From: an uncultured Bacilli bacterium | GTDB taxonomy: Bacteria > Bacillota_I > Bacilli_A > RFN20 > CAG-288 | Reading direction: 5' to 3' | Assembly (NCBI GenBank): GCA_934725685.1 | Contig: CAKVBX010000001.1 | Location: 1-64,000 of the forward strand | Length of the DNA: 64,000 bases | Part shown: positions 58,171 to 64,000 of the stretch, one piece after another | How the letters are laid out: every line of letters begins with the position of its first letter | Numbering within the stretch: position 1 is the first letter of the stretch | Notes under the pieces: model-generated | Database searches by the model: none | Told to the model about the DNA's origin: nothing | The model's input: only the letters and a program-made list of their open reading frames with translations | Position numbers and translations under genes: made by a program

Positions 58171-58860
58171 ATGAACAAAAAAAGAATCGCCATCCTCCTT
58201 CTCGCAGGGAAAAGCGAACGTTTTCTCAGGGACGGGAACCAGATCAAAAAACAGTTCTATCCCATTCAAGGGATTCCGCTTTTTCTCTATCCGCTGATTT
58301 CCCTCCTCAGTTCCGGACTCTTTGAGAAGATTCTTCTTGTCCATGAGGAGGAAGACCGCGCTTTGATCATCAAATACCTAGACGAAAACAAAATCGACGG
58401 AGCGAATCTCATATTGATTCCGGGGGGCAAAGACAGAAACGAATCTGTCTATCACGCCCTTCGATATCTGAAAGAGAACAAAAAAGAAAACGAAAACATC
58501 GCCCTTTTCATTCACGATGCCGCAAGAGCCTGTTTGCCTCTTTCGATTCTGATGAGACTCGATGCCCTTGCCGACCAATATGATGCCATCACTCCCGTCA
58601 TCCCGGTCAGTGACTCTCTGATCCGTGAGAATGCCTATGTTCCAAGGGAAAATCTCTATCGTGTTCAGACTCCTCAGGTCTTAGATTTTTCCTCTCTCTG
58701 TCAGGCATATGCATGCGAAAGTATCGAATCTAAAACAGATGACTATTCCAAAGTCCTAGCTCTAGGCGGAAAGACAACCATGATTGAGGGTGACAACATT
58801 CTTTTCAAGGTCACCTATCCGCAAGATTTAAAAATAATGGAAAAATTAATTGCGAAGTAG
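58171..58860 (+). CDS. ispD: 2-C-methyl-D-erythritol 4-phosphate cytidylyltransferase
   Basis: An IspD-family enzyme of 229 residues of the MEP isoprenoid pathway, transferring CMP to MEP. Conserved parts are the N-terminal LLAGKSERF...KKQF nucleotide loop, HDAARACLP, RVQTPQVLDF and TDDYSKVLALG. The related TarI ribitol-5-phosphate cytidylyltransferase shares these motifs, and without the other MEP or teichoic-acid genes nearby the choice is not certain; IspD is favoured as the general annotation. It diverges from the lipoprotein gene with about 40 bases between them, so the promoters overlap. Confidence 0.8.
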   Translation: MNKKRIAILLLAGKSERFLRDGNQIKKQFYPIQGIPLFLYPLISLLSSGLFEKILLVHEEEDRALIIKYLDENKIDGANLILIPGGKDRNESVYHALRYLKENKKENENIALFIHDAARACLPLSILMRLDALADQYDAITPVIPVSDSLIRENAYVPRENLYRVQTPQVLDFSSLCQAYACESIESKTDDYSKVLALGGKTTMIEGDNILFKVTYPQDLKIMEKLIAK

Positions 58861-58952
58861 TTATTTTTCAATTTACTTTTTCTATATATTCTATTAAGAT
58901 AGTGCCTCGGACGAAAAACAACCATATCAATTAATAGGAGGAATATTGCCAA

Positions 58953-60242
58953 ATGGTCAATGTTTCATTACATGGAAATTCGAAATTAGACTTCTCCGTC
59001 ATCGATGAGAGAGGCCTTGAAGTCGCCGACAAAATCGAAAAGAGAAATGGTGCCGGAAGCGACTTCTTAGGCTGGCTCGACTACACTTCCAAACTTCCGG
59101 AAGCGGAAATCAAGCACATCCAGGATGCAGCCGACCGCATCAGAAAAGACTTCGATTGTCTCGTTGTCTGCGGTATCGGTGGTTCCTACCTCGGTGCCAG
59201 AGCAGTCATCGAAGCCATCCGCGGTCTTTATCCGGAAGACAACTTCGAAATCATCTTCTTCGGCAACACGCTCTCTTCCGACTATTCCGCCCAGGTCCTC
59301 AACCACCTCAAGAACAAGAAGTTTGCCATCAACGTCATTTCCAAGAGCGGAACCACGACCGAAACAGCCGTTTCCTTCCGTCTTTTGAAGAACCTTCTCG
59401 TTGAAAAGTACGGAAAAGAAATCCTCAAGGAAGCCGTTTTTGCTACAACCGACAAAGCCAGAGGCGCTCTCAAGAAAGAAGCAGAAAAGGAAGGCTATGA
59501 CTGCTTTGTTATTCCGGATGATGTCGGCGGAAGATATTCTGTCATCACGCCGGTCGGCCTTCTTCCAATCGCTGCCAGCGGCATTGACATCCGTGCCTTC
59601 ATCGAAGGCGTCAGAAACGCCGAAAAGGAATATTCCGATCACGACTACAAAAAGAATCCGGCCTATTATTACGGAGCCTTACGTTATCTCATGAACATCG
59701 AGGAAAGAAAAACTTCTGAAATGTTCGTCACCTATAACCTCCAGTACCAGATGATTGGCGAATGGCTCAAGCAGCTTTTCGATGAATCCGAAGGCAAAGA
59801 CTATCAGGCGCTCTTATGCACTTCTGCCACCTTCACGACCGACCTCCATTCCATGGGCCAGTTCATCCAGCAGGGTTCCCCGCTCCTCTTCGAAACCATC
59901 ATCAACGTCGAACATTCCCTTCAGGAAGTCGTCGTTCCTTCCGATGACGAGAACCTCGATAACCTCAACTACCTCGCCGGCAAGAAGATGTCCTACATCA
60001 ACAGCAAAGCCTATGAAGCAACCCTCAAGGCCCATACAGAAGGTCATACTCCTGCCATCGTCCTCACCATCGAAAAAATGGACGCCGAAAACCTCGGAAA
60101 CCTCATGTATTTTTTCTTCCGTGCCTGCGCCTATTCCGCCTACCTTCTCAACGTCAATCCCTTCAATCAGCCTGGTGTCGAAATCTACAAGTCCAATATG
60201 TTCACCCTTTTGGGCAAGCCGGGATACGAAAAGAAGAACTAG
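58953..60242 (+). CDS. pgi: Glucose-6-phosphate isomerase
   Basis: Phosphoglucose isomerase, 429 residues, the short form usual in Bacillota, linking glucose-6-phosphate and fructose-6-phosphate in glycolysis. The SIS folds carry GIGGSYLGAR (about 73-82), VISKSGTTTET (about 128-138), and DDVGGRYSV, with Glu near the LHSMGQFIQQG segment. QPGVEIYK near the C terminus is the conserved Lys region. The ribosome binding site is AGGAGGAA. A strong terminator follows, separating it from the tRNA array. Confidence 0.97.
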   Translation: MVNVSLHGNSKLDFSVIDERGLEVADKIEKRNGAGSDFLGWLDYTSKLPEAEIKHIQDAADRIRKDFDCLVVCGIGGSYLGARAVIEAIRGLYPEDNFEIIFFGNTLSSDYSAQVLNHLKNKKFAINVISKSGTTTETAVSFRLLKNLLVEKYGKEILKEAVFATTDKARGALKKEAEKEGYDCFVIPDDVGGRYSVITPVGLLPIAASGIDIRAFIEGVRNAEKEYSDHDYKKNPAYYYGALRYLMNIEERKTSEMFVTYNLQYQMIGEWLKQLFDESEGKDYQALLCTSATFTTDLHSMGQFIQQGSPLLFETIINVEHSLQEVVVPSDDENLDNLNYLAGKKMSYINSKAYEATLKAHTEGHTPAIVLTIEKMDAENLGNLMYFFFRACAYSAYLLNVNPFNQPGVEIYKSNMFTLLGKPGYEKKN

Positions 60243-60252
60243 TCAATTATTA

Positions 60253-60292
60253 TTTTTCCGCAGGGCCACAGAATTTGTGGCTTTGCGGAAAA
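60253..60292 (+). terminator. Terminator after pgi
   Basis: A long hairpin TTTTCCGCA.GGCCACA / TTGTGGC..GCGGAAAA. The T tract is weak, but stem stability is high. Confidence 0.75.
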
Positions 60293-60299
60293 TATTTGC

Positions 60300-60328
60300 T
60301 TGAAAGTCGTAATTTGTGTTGATATAAT
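60300..60328 (+). promoter_or_regulatory. Promoter of the tRNA array
   Basis: TTGAAA (60300-60305), a 17-base spacer ending TGA and a perfect TATAAT (60323-60328), with the extended -10 TGATATAAT. It begins transcription about 15 bases before tRNA-Val. Confidence 0.8.
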
Positions 60329-60350
60329 ATCAAAGCGCTGAAAATTCGGC

Positions 60351-60427
60351 GGATGCTTAGCTCAGCTGGTTAGAGCATCGCCTTTACACGGCGGGGGTCA
60401 GGAGTTCGAATCTCTTAGCATCCACCA
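60351..60427 (+). tRNA. tRNA-Val (anticodon TAC)
   Basis: A 77-base cloverleaf. Acceptor GGATGCT/AGCATCC, anticodon stem TCGCC/GGCGG, loop TTTACAC giving TAC, and CCA encoded. Confidence 0.95.
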
Positions 60428-60458
60428 TTCTGTAAAAATCAGCGGCATCCATCTAAGT

Positions 60459-60542
60459 GGGCGGTTAGCAAAGAGGCCAAATGCGGCAGACTGTAAATCT
60501 GTTCCTTCGGGTTCCGTGGTTCGAATCCACGACCGCCCACCA
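60459..60542 (+). tRNA. tRNA-Tyr (anticodon GTA)
   Basis: An 84-base class II tRNA. Acceptor GGGCGGT/ACCGCCC, anticodon loop CTGTAAA giving GTA, a long variable arm with TTCCTTCGGGTTCC, and CCA encoded. Confidence 0.95.
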
Positions 60543-60625
60543 CTTTTTTCTTCCTATCACCTGTCCCTCTCCTGACGTCGTTTCTGCATCTAAACCGAAT
60601 GGCGATCAGTGCACTGGCCATACGT

Positions 60626-60700
60626 TGGGATATAGCCAAGTGGTAAGGCATCAGACTTTGACTCTGATATGCGAAGGTTCGAGCCCTTCTATCCCAGCCA
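60626..60700 (+). tRNA. tRNA-Gln (anticodon TTG)
   Basis: A 75-base cloverleaf. Acceptor TGGGATA/TATCCCA, anticodon loop CTTTGAC giving TTG, discriminator G, and CCA encoded. About 83 bases separate it from tRNA-Tyr. Confidence 0.95.
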
Positions 60701-60711
60701 TATTATGAAAT

Positions 60712-60787
60712 GACTCGTTAGCTCAGCTGGTAGAGCACTTGACTTTTAATCAAGGGGCCATGGATTCGAGTTCCATACGAGTCACCA
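60712..60787 (+). tRNA. tRNA-Lys (anticodon TTT)
   Basis: A 76-base cloverleaf. Acceptor GACTCGT/ACGAGTC, anticodon loop CTTTTAA giving TTT, and CCA encoded. Confidence 0.95.
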
Positions 60788-60794
60788 CTTCTTC

Positions 60795-60882
60795 GCCCGG
60801 GTGGCGAAATCGGTAGACGCACGGGATTTAAAATCCCGCGGACTAATACTCCGTGCCGGTTCAAGTCCGGCCCCGGGCACCA
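60795..60882 (+). tRNA. tRNA-Leu (anticodon TAA)
   Basis: An 88-base class II tRNA. Acceptor GCCCGGG/CCCGGGC, anticodon loop TTTAAAA giving TAA, a long variable arm, and CCA encoded. It is the last of five tRNAs in the array. Confidence 0.95.
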
Positions 60883-60914
60883 GTTCGATACTGCGTAAGT
60901 TTTATATAGCAATC

Positions 60915-60938
60915 AAATCACCGCTAGGTGATTTTTTT
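60915..60938 (+). terminator. Terminator of the tRNA array
   Basis: AAATCACC-GCTA-GGTGATTT is followed by a T tract of seven. Confidence 0.87.
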
Positions 60939-61004
60939 CGTTTCTCTTTTCCACCCATGAATTTTTCACTGAGTGTTATAATAATCCCCGGAGATTTTTT
61001 TGAT

Positions 61005-61352
61005 ATGGAACAAGAACAGATTCAACTGATTGATCGAATCGACGAAGTCCTCGAACGACTCCGTCCCTTCCTTCAGAGAGATGGCGGCAATGTCCATCTC
61101 GATCATTACGACTTCGATACCAACACCTGCTACGTCAGAATGAGCGGCGCATGCAACGGCTGCTATATGGCAAGCTCTGATGTCTCCGACACCGTCGCCG
61201 TTCTCCTCATGGACGAGATTCCGGAAATCAAGGACGTCAAGCTGATCGAACCCGAACAACAAAGCTTCGAAGACATGCTCAAAAGGCTCCGTGAAGAAGA
61301 ACAGGCCAACAAGGAACTCGAAGAATACAACAAGACACACAGAAACCAATAA
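61005..61352 (+). CDS. NifU/Nfu C-terminal-type Fe-S cluster protein
   Basis: A small Fe-S carrier of 115 residues from the chosen start, matching the NifU C-terminal (Nfu) domain: LRPFLQRDGGNVHLDHYD at the N terminus and the cluster-binding CNGC in GACNGCYMAS. The last 25 residues are a Glu/Lys-rich helix beyond the domain. It hands [4Fe-4S] clusters to client enzymes. A longer in-frame ORF starting inside tRNA-Leu is discarded: the ATG at 61005 follows GGAG (11 bases) and a -10 TATAAT at 60977-60982. No Suf or Isc genes are adjacent. Confidence 0.9.
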   Translation: MEQEQIQLIDRIDEVLERLRPFLQRDGGNVHLDHYDFDTNTCYVRMSGACNGCYMASSDVSDTVAVLLMDEIPEIKDVKLIEPEQQSFEDMLKRLREEEQANKELEEYNKTHRNQ

Positions 61353-61407
61353 TCTGTGCGCCTAAGCCGTTTTATTGTGATACAATTTCAAAAGAGGTAA
61401 ATCAAAA

Positions 61408-62052
61408 ATGAATGAAGAAAAAACTTTTATTGTCGAAACCAGTGCCCATCACATCCATGTGACCCAGGAAGCACTCGAATATCTTTTCGGTGAGGGTGCC
61501 ACCCTCGGCGTCAGAAAGGAACTTTCCCAGCCCGGGCAGTTCGCTTCCGATAAGCGTCTCGACATCGTCTATCACGCTTCCGTGAAGAACAAAGTCACCG
61601 GCGAAATCGAGAAGAAGGACTTCACCATCAAGAACATGTCCATCCTCGGACCGGTGAGAAGCGCCAACCAGGTCGAAATCTCCATGACCGAAGCCCGTTC
61701 CCTCAAAGCCAGTGTTCCGGTCCGCGAATCCGGTGACCTCAAGGGTTCTGCCCCTGTTACCCTCGTCAACCCGCTCAACGGAAAATCCTTCGACTGTGCC
61801 GAAGGCATGATCATCGCCAAGAGACATATCCATATGACTCCCGCCGATGCCGAAGAATTCGGTGTCAAGAACGGTGATATCGTTGCCGTCAAGATTGTCT
61901 CCCCCAACGGAAGAAGTGCCATCCTCGGCGATACCGTCATCCGTGTCTCTTCCAAGTATGCTCTCGCCATGCACATTGATACCGATGAAAGCAATGCCGT
62001 CGGCGGTGCCAGCAGCGGTGTTGTCGGGTCTCTCGTCAAGATCGACTTCTGA
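61408..62052 (+). CDS. pduL: PduL-type phosphate acyltransferase
   Basis: A phosphotransacylase of the PduL family, 214 residues, that exchanges CoA for phosphate on acetyl- or propionyl-CoA, giving acyl phosphate for ATP synthesis through acetate kinase. The two zinc-binding motifs are SAHHIHV near the N terminus and AKRHIHMTP near 140. LSQPGQFA, LGPVRSANQVE and PVRESGDLKGS are family hallmarks. There is no N-terminal encapsulation peptide, so it is a cytosolic form rather than a microcompartment one. An extended -10 TGATACAAT precedes it. The ribosome binding site is AGAGG. Confidence 0.95.
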   Translation: MNEEKTFIVETSAHHIHVTQEALEYLFGEGATLGVRKELSQPGQFASDKRLDIVYHASVKNKVTGEIEKKDFTIKNMSILGPVRSANQVEISMTEARSLKASVPVRESGDLKGSAPVTLVNPLNGKSFDCAEGMIIAKRHIHMTPADAEEFGVKNGDIVAVKIVSPNGRSAILGDTVIRVSSKYALAMHIDTDESNAVGGASSGVVGSLVKIDF

Positions 62053-62069
62053 GTCGCAGGTGATTCATC

Positions 62070-63023
62070 ATGCCTAATCTTCTCGCACATTCCCTCATTG
62101 TCAAGCGTTTCTACAATCACGAAAACGAATTAGGCCATTTCGAAGGCAGCGATTCTTTTGTAAAGGGCAATTATGATTTTCTGGTTTTAGGTTCCTTAGG
62201 ACCCGATCCGCTTTTCTATACCGGAATTGTTCCATTTCACGGACTCCATCTCATCACCGCCCTCCGGAAAGTCGGAAACCGGCTTCACAAGACGGACGGA
62301 AAACTTTTCTTCCGCTATCTCATCGAAGCCTGGTACACCATCGACAACGACAAGGAGAAGCGGCAGTTCGAAGCCTTCATCTTCGGACAGCTCGCCCACT
62401 ATTTCCTCGACCGAGAAGCTCATCCCTACATCCTCTATGCTTCCGGTTTCGACAAGGACGGAAGAATCACATCACACTATCATTTTGACCACGCCTATTT
62501 TGAAACCAATATCGACTGCGCCTTGGCAAAAAAATACCACATCAACCATTTTCTCACCAATCCGCAGGACATCATCTCCGAAAACAGACGGAATCTCGAG
62601 ATTATCGACTGGAGTCTCGTGCCTGTCCTTGAGAAGATGTATTCCTTCAAACTCCCCAAGCACATGTATACAAATGCAATCCGCAACATGAAATCGCTTC
62701 TCAAATCCATGAATCATCATGGGAAATGGAAGGCGAAGCTTCTCGGAAAAAGTATCTCCCTCTCCGCCATGGTTCAGCCCGCAGATCCGGATTTCTCCAC
62801 ACTGAATCTCGAAAAAAAGGAGTGGCTCGATCCGACCGACGGAAGCAAGCACAACGATTCCTTCCTAGAGATGCATACCCGTGCCTACGAGCTTCTGATG
62901 GCCTGCTATCAGGACGTCCAGAAGTCCGGCTTCAACTATTCCGTCATCGCCAAATACCTCGACGGAAAAGATTATTATGGGGCAAAACCAGGTGCGATAA
63001 GAAAGTACAAAGCCGTTCCGTAA
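62070..63023 (+). CDS. Zinc-dependent phospholipase C-like protein
   Basis: A 317-residue protein with the zinc-dependent phospholipase C fold. His and Asp ligand candidates occur in ANLLAH-like MPNLLAH, LGSLGPDPLFY, AHYFLDREAHPYI and HFDHAYFETNID, in the order seen for the family. It has no signal peptide, unlike secreted phospholipases C, so it is probably an intracellular member; such proteins in Bacillota are mostly uncharacterised. It lies 17 bases after pduL and may be cotranscribed. Its substrate is unknown. Confidence 0.85.
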   Translation: MPNLLAHSLIVKRFYNHENELGHFEGSDSFVKGNYDFLVLGSLGPDPLFYTGIVPFHGLHLITALRKVGNRLHKTDGKLFFRYLIEAWYTIDNDKEKRQFEAFIFGQLAHYFLDREAHPYILYASGFDKDGRITSHYHFDHAYFETNIDCALAKKYHINHFLTNPQDIISENRRNLEIIDWSLVPVLEKMYSFKLPKHMYTNAIRNMKSLLKSMNHHGKWKAKLLGKSISLSAMVQPADPDFSTLNLEKKEWLDPTDGSKHNDSFLEMHTRAYELLMACYQDVQKSGFNYSVIAKYLDGKDYYGAKPGAIRKYKAVP

Positions 63024-63031
63024 CGTATTCT

Positions 63032-63060
63032 GAGTGCCATCCGATAGGGTGGCACTTTTC
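63032..63060 (+). terminator. Terminator after the PLC-like gene
   Basis: AGTGCCATCC pairs with GGGTGGCACT (63033-63042 with 63047-63056), with one mismatch, followed by TTTT. Confidence 0.8.
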
Positions 63061-63154
63061 TCTTTCCGTATATCTTGTTTTCCGCGTTTATCTTTTCTCA
63101 TCAAAACCAGGGTTTTATGTTATAGTTATTACGTTTTACAAGGAGGCCTACGAT

Positions 63155-63418
63155 ATGGTCAAAGAATTCACCTATCAGCCACACGGAACCTGTTCCAGCA
63201 TGATGTCCTTAAAAATCGATGACGAAACTGACACCATCCTCGATTTCCAAGTCAAAGGCGGATGCCCCGGCAATCTTCAGGGAATCAGAAGACTTATCAT
63301 CGGAATGAACGCTTCGGATGTCGCCGAAAAACTGAAAGGCGTCCAGTGCGGTTTCAAACCGACTTCCTGTCCGGATCAGCTCTCCAAGGCACTCTTTGCC
63401 TACCTGGCTTCCAAATAA
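63155..63418 (+). CDS. TSCPD-domain protein
   Basis: A single TSCPD domain of 87 residues (TIGR03905-like). The naming motif appears as PTSCPDQLSKAL at 68-79, with a second Cys in GGCPGN and HGTCSS near the N terminus, and it may bind a metal. The domain is found alone or at the end of class II ribonucleotide reductases; the free form has no established function. An extended -10 (TGTTATAGT, 63118-63126) and ribosome binding site AAGGAGG precede it. It ends 2 bases before the decarboxylase gene. Confidence 0.88.
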   Translation: MVKEFTYQPHGTCSSMMSLKIDDETDTILDFQVKGGCPGNLQGIRRLIIGMNASDVAEKLKGVQCGFKPTSCPDQLSKALFAYLASK

Positions 63419-63420
63419 CC

Positions 63421-64000
63421 ATGAAAAACGATTCCAATCAGGAGCGGACTCCCTTCCTTGATGCTCTGATTGCCTATAAGAATTCGAATCCGACCCCATT
63501 TGATGTCCCCGGACATAAGATGGGTTCTTTTCGGACGGACCTTTCCCGAAAAATTTCCGAAGATTTCTCCGCCTACGATGCCAACGCACCGCTCGGACTG
63601 GACAACCTCTATAACGCAAAAGGCGTTATCAAAGAGGCAGAGGCAATCGCCGCAGAGGCTTGCCACGCAGACCACTGTCTCTTCTCCGTCAACGGAACGA
63701 CAGGCGGCATCCTTACCATGATCATGGCCTCCCTCAACGTCAAGGACAAAATCATCATGCCAAGAAATGTCCACAAGTCCGTCATCAACGCCCTCATCAT
63801 CTCCGGTGCCATCCCGATTTTCGTCTCCCCGGTCATCGACAAGAAACTCGGTGTCGCCTGTGGCGTCACCACGGAAGAATATGTTCGCGCCATGGACAAT
63901 AACCCGACGGCAAAAGCTGTCTTTGTCATCAATCCGACCTATTTCGGTGTCGTCTCCGACCTGAAAAGACTGACGGAAGAGGCCCATAAGAGAAATATGA
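63421..64000 (+). CDS. Orn/Lys/Arg decarboxylase, partial (runs off the window)
   Basis: The first 193 codons of a fold-type I PLP-dependent amino-acid decarboxylase of the Orn/Lys/Arg (SpeA-like) group; no stop occurs before the window end. Recognisable parts are PFDVPGHKMG near the N terminus, APLGLDNLYNAKGVIKEAE, LFSVNGTTGGILTMI and PRNVHKSV (about 120). The PLP-binding Lys lies further downstream, outside the window. It probably makes agmatine, cadaverine or putrescine. It starts 2 bases after the TSCPD gene without a clear ribosome binding site of its own, suggesting translational coupling. Confidence 0.9.
   Translation, partial: MKNDSNQERTPFLDALIAYKNSNPTPFDVPGHKMGSFRTDLSRKISEDFSAYDANAPLGLDNLYNAKGVIKEAEAIAAEACHADHCLFSVNGTTGGILTMIMASLNVKDKIIMPRNVHKSVINALIISGAIPIFVSPVIDKKLGVACGVTTEEYVRAMDNNPTAKAVFVINPTYFGVVSDLKRLTEEAHKRNM

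Noticed and set aside
60801..61004. An upstream extension of the Nfu-type gene starting inside tRNA-Leu.
   Set aside because: It would translate tRNA and terminator sequence; the ATG at 61005 has a ribosome binding site and the domain begins there.
1..64000. Use of the mollicute genetic code (TGA as Trp).
   Set aside because: TGA ends several well-bounded genes, including the DUF454, cydD and tetR genes, and Trp is encoded by TGG throughout.

Overview
The window looks like chromosomal DNA of a low-to-moderate GC Gram-positive bacterium (Bacillota), most likely a host-associated fermentative anaerobe near the Erysipelotrichia/Bacilli. The grounds are the gdpP-rplI-dnaB-walJ-rlmH block, comFA/comFC, many Cys-lipobox lipoproteins, the pepF and hslO pair, a SAM-I riboswitch before metK, a PduL-type phosphotransacylase and many glycosidases. 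TGA is used as a normal stop codon, so this is not a code-4 mollicute. There is no phage, transposon, rRNA or CRISPR array. Placement below phylum level is inference.

Layout. 1-10 kb: an SDR oxidoreductase, then a leftward housekeeping operon (GdpP, L9, DnaB, WalJ, RlmH), preceded by ComFA/ComFC, an acyl-ACP thioesterase and a HAD phosphatase. 10-13 kb: an unrecognised 866-residue membrane protein with a long acidic repeat-bearing tail, then tRNA-Pro and tRNA-Leu. 13-18.5 kb: a lipoprotein, a guanine deaminase, and a tightly overlapping five-gene operon (YgbA-like, DUF454, CydD-like, CydC-like, and a 38-residue membrane peptide). 18.6-26.5 kb: a leftward cluster of a large lipoprotein, a YwaF/TMEM164-like membrane domain fused to an ABC ATPase, a polytopic partner, a signal-anchored protein and a Cof-type HAD. 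26.9-30 kb: a decayed DUF4143 ATPase, a TetR regulator and oleate hydratase.

30-45.8 kb: carbohydrate and envelope functions: an SGNH lipoprotein esterase, a GH13 glucosidase, an HD protein, a PopT-like DUF368 transporter, a second TetR, a cupin, metK under a SAM-I riboswitch, a lacZ-GH31 operon under a palindromic operator, and a divergent SGNH hydrolase. 45.8-52.6 kb: a COG0523 GTPase downstream of a secondary-alcohol dehydrogenase, a Nudix hydrolase, and a secreted CotH-like protein with a lipoprotein. 52.7-64 kb: hslO-pepF, a CPA2 antiporter, a lipoprotein, ispD, pgi, five tRNAs, an Nfu-type Fe-S protein, pduL, a PLC-like protein, a TSCPD protein and the start of an Orn/Lys/Arg decarboxylase cut by the window end.

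How it fits together. The genes suggest surface glycan use (LacZ, GH31, GH13, SGNH esterases) feeding glycolysis (Pgi) and acetyl/propionyl phosphate formation (PduL), with fatty-acid handling (thioesterase, oleate hydratase with a TetR) and redox or nitrosative stress functions (YgbA, CydDC-like, Hsp33). The parts I find least explained are the YwaF-ABC/lipoprotein cluster, the CydDC-linked micropeptide, the repeat-tailed membrane protein, and several promoters placed so that the transcript should begin at the start codon.
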